Part shown: positions 7,408-15,819 of the stretch, piece after piece
Layout of the letters: every line of letters starts with the position of its first letter
Numbering within the stretch: position 1 is the first letter of the stretch
Assembly (NCBI GenBank): GCA_947600145.1
Contig: CANQGA010000003.1
Span: 1 to 52,020 of the forward strand
DNA: 52,020 bases
Source of the DNA: an uncultured Lachnospiraceae bacterium
Lineage (GTDB): Bacteria > Bacillota > Clostridia > Lachnospirales > Lachnospiraceae
Reading direction: 5' to 3'
The notes under the pieces: generated by a model
Database searches by the model: none
Told to the model about the DNA's origin: nothing
What the model saw: only the letters and a program-made list of their open reading frames with translations
Program-made: the position numbers and the translations under genes

Positions 7408-9549
7408 TTATTCCGCTTCGATACAGTATTCCGGCAGCAGCGCCGCATCCAGAAGTCCGCACCCTTCCTTCACCGGCAGGTCGTAATATACCTCGGTACC
7501 GTAGCTGCAGGGCAGCGGATTATCGCTCGCATAGATCCGAAGGACCAGCTCCTGCGGATAACCGAACCTCCTCAGGGCAAAATGCCATCTCTCGCCGTTG
7601 GTAAACCAGTCGTCCACCAGCCTGCCTTCCTGATACACCTCTGCCCGGTCCCCCACATAATCCACCGAAGCATAGAGCTGATGCACCGCGTCCTTTTGGT
7701 ATCCGCCCATCCTGAGCCGGTATTCCTTCCAGAGCAGCTTCCCCTGGGCGTCGTGTTCTTCGCGTATAAGCTCGGTCTCCGCTGTCGGGTGGGCGGGTTC
7801 GGCCGCAGATACAGTTATATATTCCGCGTCTCCGTGTTCCCGGTAAACTTTTATCGTCTCCCCGGTCGCTTTTGTGAGCAGATATTTCCTGCCGTTTTGC
7901 TCGATCAGGCAGCTGTCTCCGTTCTCCACAATATACAGAGCGCCGTCCATCCGGAAAGCCCTGTTCGCCTCTTCCGTACGCAGCACCACGATATTTCCTG
8001 CCCCGTCTTCCCACTCAAACAGCGGCTTCTCCAGATCGGTGTAGAAAAACACCCTTTCGCCGATCCTGCACAGGATGCCCGCGTTCGTCGTCAGCAGCTT
8101 CTTCTCCCCCACCGGCAGACCGAACGGAATGATCGAACACTCGCCCGTTTTCAGGCTCAGATGCGGGATCGTCACGGTGCCCTTTTCCGTGACCAGATCG
8201 ACGTAGAAATCCTCGTGAGGCTCCATCCTTCTCCTTCTCTGGTGGTTGCTCAGAAACAGGAAGCCCAAACCCGTTTCATGATCCATCCGGACAGCGGCGC
8301 GGATCGTATGCATATCCTCCGGCGACTCCGGCAGCACGCGCGGGAAATGGATCTCCGCGCCGGCCAGGCACTCCCCGAAATCCTCGATCAGGAAATGCTG
8401 CTTTTTCAGCCTTCCGTAGCTTTCATTCAGCTCGCCTGATTCCCGGATACAGGTCTGGAAATCGTAGCTCTTTACCGGAAGATTGTTGTATACGTCCGTT
8501 GCCTGCGATTCCTGCAGCGTACTGTATTTTCCGTCCGGATTGATCCCGCCGTGATACATATAATAGCCGGGCATGTTCCCCCCGCTGCCCAGAATGCACA
8601 GCGCCTGCGCCTCTATGTCCTCCGGCCAGGGATAGGTCCTCCGGTGGCTGGTAGGCTGGATCCCCGCTCCCAGCTCCGCCGTGATCCACGGATACCGGTA
8701 CATATCGTAGCTCATCGTCCTGCCGTCATGGCTCTTGCGGTCCGAACCGATCGTATTATCTATCTTATAGGAGGAGAACAGGAAATTCCTGCTTGCCGGC
8801 ATTTCCTTCGTATGGGTAGCCCAGGGCGCGTCCACATAGCCGCCCAGCGCCGGGAGCGTTTCATCTTCCAGCACATAGGAGCCCCATCCGGTGGCGGAGT
8901 AATAGGGAACCTCGAATCCGGCCTCGATGACCATTTTCTTAAGCATCTTCATGTGGGCCAATCCCTTTTCGCTCTCGGCCGGTCCGCCGCAGTGTCCGTA
9001 CTCGTTCTCCAGCTGTACGCCGATTATGGGGCCGCCGTCCCTGCACATCATCCCCGCGCACTGCTCGCCCAGCTTTCCGAAATATTTCTCCACATATCCC
9101 AGGTATTCGGGTTCATTGACGCGCACCTTATCCGGCCCCATTTTAGCGATCCAGTCCGGAAATCCTCCGTTCCTGCACTCCCCGTGGGCCCAGGGACCGA
9201 TCCGCAGCCATACCTTAAGTCCGGTTTTCTGACACAGTTCCAGAAAATGCCTCAGGTTCCGGCAGCCGGTGAAATCCCACTCTCCTTCTTTCTCCTCGTG
9301 GTGGATCCAGAAAACATAGCTCGCAACGACCTCTATGCCTCCTGCTTTCATTTTTAACAGCTCTTCTTCCCAGCTTTCCGCTTCATACCTGGAATAATGG
9401 AACTCTCCCATGACCGGAAGGATCCTTTTCCCGTTTTTCAGCAGGCTGATATTATCCACCTGATAAAGATTCCCTTCCTTGTCCCTGCCGCTCATAGGGA
9501 GCAGTTCCGGCGCTTTCTTTCCAGAAATGAGATCGATCTGAACGTTCAT
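7408..9549 (-). CDS. GH35 beta-galactosidase
   Basis: A 713-residue protein. The N-terminal barrel shows GH35 signatures: PVMGEFHYSR, YVFWIHHE, RIGPWAHGE, the acid/base Glu in VQLENEYG (about residue 181) and the likely nucleophile in TAELGAG (about residue 289), followed by beta-sandwich domains to the C-terminus. GH35 enzymes release terminal galactose from beta-galactosides. No signal peptide or anchor is visible, so it probably works in the cytoplasm on galacto-oligosaccharides brought in by the adjacent importer and produced by the GH53 enzyme. The start has an AAAGGG ribosome site. It lies between the GH-A hydrolase and the esterase in the same operon. Confidence 0.93.
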   Translation of the reverse strand: MNVQIDLISGKKAPELLPMSGRDKEGNLYQVDNISLLKNGKRILPVMGEFHYSRYEAESWEEELLKMKAGGIEVVASYVFWIHHEEKEGEWDFTGCRNLRHFLELCQKTGLKVWLRIGPWAHGECRNGGFPDWIAKMGPDKVRVNEPEYLGYVEKYFGKLGEQCAGMMCRDGGPIIGVQLENEYGHCGGPAESEKGLAHMKMLKKMVIEAGFEVPYYSATGWGSYVLEDETLPALGGYVDAPWATHTKEMPASRNFLFSSYKIDNTIGSDRKSHDGRTMSYDMYRYPWITAELGAGIQPTSHRRTYPWPEDIEAQALCILGSGGNMPGYYMYHGGINPDGKYSTLQESQATDVYNNLPVKSYDFQTCIRESGELNESYGRLKKQHFLIEDFGECLAGAEIHFPRVLPESPEDMHTIRAAVRMDHETGLGFLFLSNHQRRRRMEPHEDFYVDLVTEKGTVTIPHLSLKTGECSIIPFGLPVGEKKLLTTNAGILCRIGERVFFYTDLEKPLFEWEDGAGNIVVLRTEEANRAFRMDGALYIVENGDSCLIEQNGRKYLLTKATGETIKVYREHGDAEYITVSAAEPAHPTAETELIREEHDAQGKLLWKEYRLRMGGYQKDAVHQLYASVDYVGDRAEVYQEGRLVDDWFTNGERWHFALRRFGYPQELVLRIYASDNPLPCSYGTEVYYDLPVKEGCGLLDAALLPEYCIEAE

Positions 9550-9596
9550 ATTATCCCTTTCTATATGGAAACTTCCGATATTCTTAAACTATAACA

Positions 9597-10631
9597 TCAT
9601 TTATAAAAATCACGTATCGCCTGTTTTACAGCGTCATAGGCTTCCTTCGGCTTTCCGTCAACATCCACGATTCCCCAATAGCACTCGGACGGACAGTCCG
9701 AAGCCCCGCAATGATAGCAGTGACGCGCATCCTTATAGCAGAACAGAAAACTTCCTATGACATAGGGATTCTCCGCAAAGATCTCCAGTCCCCGTCTCAG
9801 ATATTTCGCCTGGACCGCTCTCGTGTGCCCGCCTTCCACTTCATGGAACCAGCTCTTCTCGTAGCATACATCCGGAATACCTGCCGGCAGGACCGAGGCA
9901 TCCGGACGGATACTTTTCACCCGGCCTCCGGAGGAATACCCCCATTCGTTTGCCAGAACGGGAAGGTGGTACCGCTCGTGCAGCGCGTTGATGACGTCGT
10001 TCCAGCTCTCCACCGTACGCCCCTGCCAGGAGCCGAAATACTGATCGTCCCCGATATAGCCGAAGCTGTGTCCCGGCGCATAGGCCAGATCCGCCGCCTT
10101 CAGTCCGTCTTCATGGTAGCGGGACAGATTGATCCCGCATTTCGCCTCCGGATTCTCCCGCACAATGCCTCTGGCCGAAGCCCTGGCCGTCATAGTCGTC
10201 ACTTCCATCGAATAATCCCCTGAAAAAGTAGGAATATCGATCTCGTTCATACACTGCCAGAGATATCCGGCGTTTTCGCCAAGATCCCTGCAGAAAAAGG
10301 CGCAGGTCTCCTCCACGTTCCGATAATACTCTTCGCTTCCCTTTTCGCCGACAAACGCGGGCCAATCGTCATGATAATACGTCTCTTTTTTCACCGGATC
10401 ATAACGATAACCGCCCATTCCCGGCGTAGTTACCATCACCTGAAGTCCCGCCGCGTGCGCCCTGCGGATCTCTTCCCGTCTTTTCAGATACTCTTCATCC
10501 AGTTCCCCGAACATTCTGTCCTTCCACGGGAAGCGGACCCCCATCCTTGTCCAGGCAAATCCGATATCCAGAATATCCCGATACGCGCCCTCGCCGCCAT
10601 ATGCGCAGCAGATCCCCAATACCTTATCCAT
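9597..10631 (-). CDS. clan GH-A glycoside hydrolase, family not assigned
   Basis: A 344-residue single-domain TIM barrel. The acid/base Glu is likely in WQCMNEID (about residue 130) and the nucleophile in VLANEWG (about residue 228), the spacing and context of clan GH-A retaining glycosidases. The C-terminal part has a Cys/His-rich stretch (CYHCGASDCPSECYWG) that could be a surface loop or metal site. I cannot place it in a numbered GH family. No signal peptide is seen. It is the first hydrolase gene after the binding-protein gene, separated from it by a strong hairpin, and probably helps degrade imported galactose-containing oligomers. The start at 10631 is favoured over the ORF-track start because GGAGGT lies 7 bp upstream. 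Confidence 0.75.
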   Translation of the reverse strand: MDKVLGICCAYGGEGAYRDILDIGFAWTRMGVRFPWKDRMFGELDEEYLKRREEIRRAHAAGLQVMVTTPGMGGYRYDPVKKETYYHDDWPAFVGEKGSEEYYRNVEETCAFFCRDLGENAGYLWQCMNEIDIPTFSGDYSMEVTTMTARASARGIVRENPEAKCGINLSRYHEDGLKAADLAYAPGHSFGYIGDDQYFGSWQGRTVESWNDVINALHERYHLPVLANEWGYSSGGRVKSIRPDASVLPAGIPDVCYEKSWFHEVEGGHTRAVQAKYLRRGLEIFAENPYVIGSFLFCYKDARHCYHCGASDCPSECYWGIVDVDGKPKEAYDAVKQAIRDFYK

Positions 10632-10669
10632 TCTCCGCACCTCCATATCATCCTTAATCCACAGGAAAA

Positions 10670-10715
10670 ATACCGCGTCAGGAGAAGCGGCAACAGACCG
10701 GGCTTCTCCTGACGC
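10670..10715 (-). terminator. 14-bp stem hairpin with U-rich tail between binding-protein and hydrolase genes
   Basis: GCGTCAGGAGAAGC and GCTTCTCCTGACGC form a perfect 14-bp stem (10675-10715), followed on the minus strand by GGTATTTTTCC. It sits 17 bp after the binding-protein stop, inside the operon. Such intercistronic hairpins commonly reduce read-through and protect the upstream mRNA, giving more binding protein than downstream enzyme. Confidence 0.8.
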
Positions 10716-10731
10716 TTCCTTAAACTGCTGT

Positions 10732-12351
10732 TTAATTAAGAGTCGCCATGTACTCCTCGAGCTGACGGTTTATTTCGTCCAGAATATCCTGCATGCCCGC
10801 ACTGTCCATGGCCTGACGCAGCGCCTCGATCGAAGCATCCACATCGTCTACCAGACCATTAAGCAGCGGATCGTAGTAACTGCCCATAGCCGCTTCCACA
10901 GCCGCGAACTGCGTGCTCACATTGGTAGGATCAAAGCTGAAGTTCTCATAAGGATGTATATCCTCACGGATATCCGCTTTCCATGTTTCCAGCAATTCCT
11001 TCTGTTTCTCATCCAGAGGCGTCATATCGGCAATGTACTCTTCCCTCCGGATCGTCTCATTGGTCCAGCCCCAGTTGCAGTTGTTATTCACGCCGAAGTT
11101 GCTCTCGTCGATGACTTCATACTGATTGTCGCCTACCGCTCTCCAATGCTTTCCTTCAATACCCAGCATGGCAAGATCCTGAATCGCGGGATTGCAGTAG
11201 AATTCGTTCAGAGCCATCATGGCTCTTTCCTTGTGTTTGCTGCTGATATTGATCCCGATGCCGTTCGTCGTATACTTATTCGGCGCTTTCTGCCGTTCGG
11301 CCAGAGGATCGCATACGGTAATGTTCCACTCAGGATGCTCCGCATTCGCCTGTTTTGCGTAGGTCACGCAGGAGCCCAGGTTCCAGACCATGGTCGCCGC
11401 TCTTCCGGTAAGCAGGCCGGTCTGACGCTCGTCAGCCGAATTCAGCACGTCCGAAGACCAGCAGCCCGCGTCCGCCATTTCTTTCATCTGATGGCAGTAC
11501 TCGCTGAAGCCGTCCCAATCCAGCAGATAATAAACATTCATATCATCCGGCTGATCATAATGGATCATCACGGTTTCTCCTGACTTCGGAGATCCGGCCA
11601 GTCCCGTATAACCCAGGCTTCTGAACCAGGTGTACCAGGGTCCGCCCTGGCCGGCATAAATGCCGTCCGCCGCGCAGGCCAGATAGAACTTACGGATATC
11701 CTCCCAGTTCCGGATATCTGTCATACCGTATTTCTCCAGAAGGTCTCCGCGGACCGCCAGCACATCCTGCCCGAATTCCTGCTGGAAATTGGGGACCATA
11801 TACACCTGTCCGTCAATTGCCGCCTGCTGCCAGGCCACTTCGGGAAGAACCTCCCAGATGCCGGGCGCGTAGGTCTGAATGAATTCCTCCGACAACGGAT
11901 AGAGTCCGCCAAGAGCTACCGTCTGCTGATAATGGCACCAGCCGGGTGCGGTAAAGATCAGGTCGAAATCCTCTCCGCTGGAGAACAGCAGCGAATACTT
12001 GGTATCGTGCTCGCCCCAGGACAGGAAATCAACCGAAATGGAGCAGTTCAGCTTCTCTTCCAGAATCTTATTGATCTCGGCGTACACCTCGTCAAAATCC
12101 GGCGTTCTGTCGCCAATGAGATACATTTTCAGATCCACATGCTCGGACAGATCGATCGCGCCGTCCTCTGCCGCGCTGCTGCCGGAATTATCCGCAGCGC
12201 CGCTGCCGGAGCTTTCCGAAGAACCGCCTCCGGAAGCCGCGGCCGTCGTACTTCCGCCTGCGCTGCTCTGGCCGCTCCCCCCGTTTCCGCAGCCCGCAAG
12301 CAAACCCACTGTCATTGCTGTAGCCAGTAATAACGCCAATCCTTTTTTCAT
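10732..12351 (-). CDS. ABC sugar transporter substrate-binding lipoprotein (LplA-like)
   Basis: A 539-residue extracellular solute-binding protein. The N-terminus is a lipoprotein signal (MKKGLALLLATAMTVGLLAGC, lipobox LAGC), followed by a Gly/Ser-rich linker of about 50 residues that tethers the domain to the membrane. The remainder resembles LplA-type family 1 binding proteins, which run longer than maltose-binding homologues. It lies downstream of its two permease genes, as in lplBCA-type operons of Clostridia. The ligand is probably a galacto-oligosaccharide, inferred from the GH53, GH35 and esterase genes. AAAGGAGG precedes the start. A strong hairpin follows the gene. Confidence 0.93.
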   Translation of the reverse strand: MKKGLALLLATAMTVGLLAGCGNGGSGQSSAGGSTTAAASGGGSSESSGSGAADNSGSSAAEDGAIDLSEHVDLKMYLIGDRTPDFDEVYAEINKILEEKLNCSISVDFLSWGEHDTKYSLLFSSGEDFDLIFTAPGWCHYQQTVALGGLYPLSEEFIQTYAPGIWEVLPEVAWQQAAIDGQVYMVPNFQQEFGQDVLAVRGDLLEKYGMTDIRNWEDIRKFYLACAADGIYAGQGGPWYTWFRSLGYTGLAGSPKSGETVMIHYDQPDDMNVYYLLDWDGFSEYCHQMKEMADAGCWSSDVLNSADERQTGLLTGRAATMVWNLGSCVTYAKQANAEHPEWNITVCDPLAERQKAPNKYTTNGIGINISSKHKERAMMALNEFYCNPAIQDLAMLGIEGKHWRAVGDNQYEVIDESNFGVNNNCNWGWTNETIRREEYIADMTPLDEKQKELLETWKADIREDIHPYENFSFDPTNVSTQFAAVEAAMGSYYDPLLNGLVDDVDASIEALRQAMDSAGMQDILDEINRQLEEYMATLN

Positions 12352-12458
12352 ACTTACCTCCTTTAAAATCTGTACTTCTGCAACCTTTCTTATATTTAAC
12401 CGCCCATCGGACGGATAAATACCGTTCGTTCGGATACCCTCCGGTAAATCCGGCTTCT

Positions 12459-13385
12459 TTATCCTTTCACCGCTCCGATCGTGATGCCCTGGATGAAATA
12501 CTTCTGCGCGATCGGAAACGCCAGAATGATTGGTCCCGTTACCACGATCGTCAGTGCCATCTTCAGCGTCTGAGTAGGAAGCGATATGGCGCTCACCGCG
12601 GATGCGGATACCGCGCCGCTGGCGATCAGTTTCTTATAGGCCTCGATGTTGTTTACCTTCTGATACAGGAAATACTGCAGCGGATACATGGTCTCGTCCT
12701 TGATATACAACATGGCGTTGTACCAGTCGTTCCAGTATGCCAGGGCAATGAAGAGGCCCACGGCCGCCAGCGCCGGTTTGATCAGGGGCATGACCACCTG
12801 AAAGAGCGTTCTGAGTTCTCCGCAGCCGTCGATCTTCGCCGCGTCGATCAGGGAATCCGGAATGCCGATGATATAGCTCTTCATGATCAGCAGATTATAC
12901 ACGCTGAACAAAAGCGGAAGCAGCAGCGCCAGATAATTATCCTGCAGATTCAGCGTCCGCGTATAGAGGATAAATGTCGGCACCAGACCGCCGTTAAACA
13001 GGGTGGTAAAGTAGAAGAAAAAGGAAAACGCATTCCTCCACTCAAAATCCCTTCTCGCCAGCACATAGGCTGTCATGGTCTGGATCATAAGGCCAATGAT
13101 CATGCCCACGATCGTAAGGATGATCGTCGTTGCATAAGCCCGCACGATGACGATCGGCTCCCTGAACACATTCCGATAGGCGTCCAGTGTAAAATCCTGC
13201 GGCAATATGGAGAATCCGTTCGCCGTTATCGCCGCCTCCGAAGAGAAGGAGCCCGAAAATATCATAATGAACGGTATCAGACAAAGAGCCGAGATCATTC
13301 CGCAGAACAGATAAGCCATCGTATGCAGTACGATCACGTCCTTGCCGACTTTTACTTTTCCCAGATGACTTTTAGACTTTGCCAT
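12459..13385 (-). CDS. ABC sugar transporter permease (LplC/CarB-like)
   Basis: A 308-residue polytopic membrane protein with about six transmembrane segments and the EAA-type coupling loop (DAAKIDGCGELRTLFQVVMPLIKPAL) that contacts the ATPase. It ends in the family-typical FPIAQKYFIQGITIGAVKG. It pairs with the upstream permease to form the channel. The ATG at 13385 has GGAGG 8 bp upstream and is preferred to the ORF-track ATG at 13401-13403, which overlaps the upstream stop. No ATP-binding subunit is encoded here, so a shared MsmK-type ATPase elsewhere is expected (established for this class of importer, inferred here). Confidence 0.93.
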   Translation of the reverse strand: MAKSKSHLGKVKVGKDVIVLHTMAYLFCGMISALCLIPFIMIFSGSFSSEAAITANGFSILPQDFTLDAYRNVFREPIVIVRAYATTIILTIVGMIIGLMIQTMTAYVLARRDFEWRNAFSFFFYFTTLFNGGLVPTFILYTRTLNLQDNYLALLLPLLFSVYNLLIMKSYIIGIPDSLIDAAKIDGCGELRTLFQVVMPLIKPALAAVGLFIALAYWNDWYNAMLYIKDETMYPLQYFLYQKVNNIEAYKKLIASGAVSASAVSAISLPTQTLKMALTIVVTGPIILAFPIAQKYFIQGITIGAVKG

Positions 13386-13402
13386 ACTCTCTCCACCTCC
13401 CA

Positions 13403-14338
13403 TCAGAACAGCGTATAGTCTTTGTCATAGATGCTTACCAGCTTGTTGGCCAGCAGAACCGTGATAAAGCACAGGATCGACTGGAAGAGTCCGATCGCCG
13501 CCGACATACCGAAGTTATTGCTGGAAATCAGCGCCCTCATGGCAAGCGTATCGATAACGTCCGTATAGTCGAAGAGCAGGCCGTTATTCCCGACCAGATT
13601 GTAGAACATATCGAAATTCCCGCGGAAAATTCCGCCGATGTTCATCAGGAACAGGATCACCATCGTAGGCATAATCGAAGGAATGGTCACTCTGAAGATT
13701 CTTTGGAACACATTGGCTCCGTCGATGGCCGCTGCCTCGTAAATGGAAGTATCCACTCCCATGATCGCCGCCAGATACATGACCGACCCGTATCCGACGC
13801 CCTTCCAGATATTGAAAAAGAGAAGGATCATCGGCCAGGCCGCCGGCGTCGTATAGAAAGGAATTTTCGTTCCCCCAAGCGCCGTAATAATACGATTAGC
13901 AAAACCGTAATCCGAGCTGAACAGGTTAAAAGCCATCACGCCTACGATAACCCAAGAAATAAAATACGGTAAAAACATCATGGACTGGGATATCTTCTTA
14001 AACCACTTATTATGAATCTCGGTCAGGAATACCGCCACTGCCACCTGCACGGCCGTTCCGCAGACAATAAAGAGAACATTGTACAGAACCGTATTGCGGG
14101 TTACCTTTAATGCCTGGCCGGACTTAAAGAAAAACCGGAAATTCTCGAATCCGTTCCATGGACTTCCCCAAATACCTCCGGCATAATTATACTTTTTAAA
14201 AGCCATCACGATTCCCGTCATAGGGTAGTACGCAAAAACCAGCGTATAGATTACTGCCGGCGCCAGCATCAGAAGGTAAATCCGATACTTAAACAGTTTC
14301 TTCAGAAATTTCTTCACGCTTTTCCATCGCCTCCGCAT
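13403..14338 (-). CDS. ABC sugar transporter permease (LplB-like)
   Basis: A 311-residue membrane protein and first gene of the galactan operon. It has about six membrane segments, starting with YRIYLLMLAPAVIYTLVF, and an EAA loop (EAAAIDGANVFQRIFRVTIPSIMP). It forms the importer channel with the next gene. The start is uncertain: the ATG at 14338 has no good ribosome site, whereas a GTG at 14317 has GGAGG 12 bp upstream; both leave the membrane domain intact. The inverted repeat at 14340-14356 lies directly in front of the start and the consensus promoter is 58 bp further upstream. Confidence 0.92.
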   Translation of the reverse strand: MRRRWKSVKKFLKKLFKYRIYLLMLAPAVIYTLVFAYYPMTGIVMAFKKYNYAGGIWGSPWNGFENFRFFFKSGQALKVTRNTVLYNVLFIVCGTAVQVAVAVFLTEIHNKWFKKISQSMMFLPYFISWVIVGVMAFNLFSSDYGFANRIITALGGTKIPFYTTPAAWPMILLFFNIWKGVGYGSVMYLAAIMGVDTSIYEAAAIDGANVFQRIFRVTIPSIMPTMVILFLMNIGGIFRGNFDMFYNLVGNNGLLFDYTDVIDTLAMRALISSNNFGMSAAIGLFQSILCFITVLLANKLVSIYDKDYTLF

Positions 14339-14339
14339 C

Positions 14340-14356
14340 GCGCAACCATATTGCGC
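14340..14356. promoter_or_regulatory. inverted repeat GCGCAA-N5-TTGCGC in the operon leader
   Basis: GCGCAA CCATA TTGCGC lies immediately upstream of the permease start and downstream of the promoter, where a bound repressor could block elongation or a hairpin could affect initiation. It shares half-sites with the palindrome at 14488-14505. Candidate operator; no binding data. Confidence 0.5.
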
Positions 14357-14395
14357 TTTATTGCCAAGTTTTTGTGCAACTCTAATCTGTTTTTA

Positions 14396-14424
14396 ATTAT
14401 AATCCATTCATTATTTGTTGTCAA
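14396..14424 (-). promoter_or_regulatory. consensus sigma-A promoter of the galactan operon
   Basis: On the minus strand TTGACA, a 17-bp spacer and TATAAT match the consensus at every position. The predicted transcription start is near 14389, giving a leader of about 50 nt before the permease start. A promoter this good usually needs repression, consistent with the flanking GCGCAA repeats and the LacI gene in the operon. Confidence 0.9.
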
Positions 14425-14487
14425 TTTATATATGCTTCAAATATATCCATATATTATTGTGCATTTTTGCTAATTTTCTCGCAAATT

Positions 14488-14505
14488 GCGCAATTTAAAT
14501 TGCGC
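14488..14505. promoter_or_regulatory. 18-bp perfect palindrome upstream of the galactan promoter
   Basis: GCGCAATTTAAATTGCGC is fully self-complementary and carries the same GCGCAA half-site as the repeat at 14340-14356. The two flank the promoter about 150 bp apart, an arrangement seen for paired operators. Candidate regulator site. Confidence 0.5.
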
Positions 14506-14760
14506 TCTTGTCGGTTTTGCCCGGCTTGATGGACGCTAAGACTGCTAAAACGAAATCCAAATTTTTTTGCGGCAAAAAGAACTGGGGAGACTCAAGGATG
14601 AAGTAAACGAATTGTCAGTTGACACGAAAAAAAACTGTACATCCAATTGCTCCGTTGTTTTCTCTATCAATCTATCATTTATATTTTACCGAACAAAATA
14701 TATGGAATAATGTCTGATTTATTATAAAAGCAAAAGGGAATATGACCTTCAGAATGAAAA
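14506..14760. other. AT-rich intergenic region, no gene seen
   Basis: Between the galactan promoter region and the terminator of the Rpn gene. I see no credible ORF, RNA gene or repeat. Short poly-A/T runs and an isolated TTGACA occur near 14620 but no matching -10 box was found. Confidence 0.6.
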
Positions 14761-14793
14761 GAAAAACGGGAATCGCCTGCTGTGGCTATTCCC
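14761..14793 (-). terminator. rho-independent terminator of the Rpn gene
   Basis: On the minus strand GGGAATaGCC and GGCgATTCCC form a stem around ACAGCA, followed by GTTTTTC. It lies about 100 bp after the Rpn stop codon. Confidence 0.7.
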
Positions 14794-14895
14794 ATTTATG
14801 CTACGCCAGTATATATAAAGAGTGTCAGAGACGCCCTTTTGTATTGCGATACTCGTTTTCAATATAATCTGACATACGATACTGCTTACTGAAAA

Positions 14896-15117
14896 CTATA
14901 GTTTCGCTTTAAGTTCCTTCTGCTCTGCCGCCGGAATACCAAGAGCCTCCATCGCTTGCTCCGCTGTCCATTTAGTAGATTTCATTAGGTTCTTGACAGC
15001 AACCAGCCAGGTATTGATCCTCCCTTTCTGCTCTCCTCTGGCTTCCCCTCTGGCTTCCCCTCTGGCTTCCCCTCTGGCCTCTCCTCTGGCCTCGATCCTA
15101 TCCAATACTTCACACAT
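14896..15117 (-). CDS. possible internally initiated C-terminal Rpn product (RpnS-like)
   Basis: Within the Rpn gene an in-frame ATG at 15117 is preceded by AGGAGGT at 9 bp spacing, better than many genuine starts here. It would give a 73-residue protein starting MCEVLDRIEARGE and ending at the same stop. Short products from inside rpn genes have been reported to neutralise the full-length toxin, so this start may be functional. The counter-view is that the motif is a by-product of the codons for EGGPRTM. Confidence 0.45.
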   Translation of the reverse strand: MCEVLDRIEARGEARGEARGEARGEARGEQKGRINTWLVAVKNLMKSTKWTAEQAMEALGIPAAEQKELKAKL

Positions 15118-15819
15118 GGTTCTCGGACCTCCTTCTTTCCTTACCTCATTCGCCGTTTCCTCAAAACGGGGATCTCCCGTCATCACAGTAAATAGTTTGA
15201 ATAACTCGTCATAATGCTTGATCGTATCCATATCCGGAGCCGCAACCGTCTCCGAAGGTTTCTCATAATCGTTCTGCTTCCGCATCTGGACACAGTAATC
15301 AGCCAGATATTTGAAATCGCTCGTAAACATTCCCAGCTGCTCATCAGAAAGCCATGCAATCTCAAACAGATTAATACGGTAATCATTCACATAAGGTTTC
15401 AGATCATCCGGGATCTGGAAGCAGTCATACAAAGTGAGCGGCTTGTTCCAGTGCTTCTTATATCCAAGATATAATACCAGAGTAACAACCGGATAGTACT
15501 TTTTATAGCGAAGCAGCTGGCTCCGGTATGCGGCCCCGTCATAGCCGAGCACACGGATCGGCATATTCCCTTCCGGCTCTGTCTGGTTCTCAATCCCGAA
15601 CAGCGCGATCCGGACGCCGCAGTCCTTCCAGCGCTTAGCGATATCCCGTTCCTCTTCATGAAGTTTCCCATCCGCCTTATACACGGACCGGGGCGTTTCG
15701 TCTTCCAGATCATCTTCTCTCACAAGCCTCCGGCCGCCAAACAGGAGTACGTTAACGATATCAGCAAAAACGTCGTTATACGCTTCCAGCGTCTTCTCAG
15801 TCATATCTTTTCCCGCCAT
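14896..15819 (-). CDS. Rpn family PD-(D/E)XK nuclease (recombination-promoting nuclease / putative transposase)
   Basis: A 307-residue protein of the Rpn/PDDEXK group common in Lachnospiraceae. Recognisable parts are the N-terminal FADIVNVLLFGG, a nuclease core with RIALFGIENQTE (the E-x-Q of the active site) and YRSQLLRYKKYYPVVTLVLYLG, and a variable tail with five EARG repeats. Rpn proteins cleave DNA and some act in phage defence. The ATG at 15819 has GGAGG 9 bp upstream; the ORF-track TTG at 15825 is too close to it. The gene is monocistronic, with its own terminator, between a catabolic operon and a capsule locus. An internal in-frame start is described separately. Confidence 0.85.
   Translation of the reverse strand: MAGKDMTEKTLEAYNDVFADIVNVLLFGGRRLVREDDLEDETPRSVYKADGKLHEEERDIAKRWKDCGVRIALFGIENQTEPEGNMPIRVLGYDGAAYRSQLLRYKKYYPVVTLVLYLGYKKHWNKPLTLYDCFQIPDDLKPYVNDYRINLFEIAWLSDEQLGMFTSDFKYLADYCVQMRKQNDYEKPSETVAAPDMDTIKHYDELFKLFTVMTGDPRFEETANEVRKEGGPRTMCEVLDRIEARGEARGEARGEARGEARGEQKGRINTWLVAVKNLMKSTKWTAEQAMEALGIPAAEQKELKAKL
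15036..15095. repeat. five tandem 12-bp repeats encoding EARG
   Basis: Five near-identical units of the form CTCTGGCTTCCC keep the frame and encode (EARG)5 in the Rpn tail. The 12-bp unit allows copy-number change by slippage without frameshift, just after the internal start. Confidence 0.9.

Noticed and set aside
14339-14895. Small RNA or riboswitch in the long intergenic gap
   Set aside because: The only clear structures are the operator-like repeats, the promoter and the Rpn terminator; no conserved riboswitch core was recognised.
15036-15095. CRISPR-like repeats
   Set aside because: The units are 12 bp, contiguous and lie inside a coding frame, with no spacers.
14896-15819. Insertion sequence or mobile element
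   Set aside because: Although Rpn proteins are often named transposases, I see no terminal inverted repeats or target duplication around this gene.
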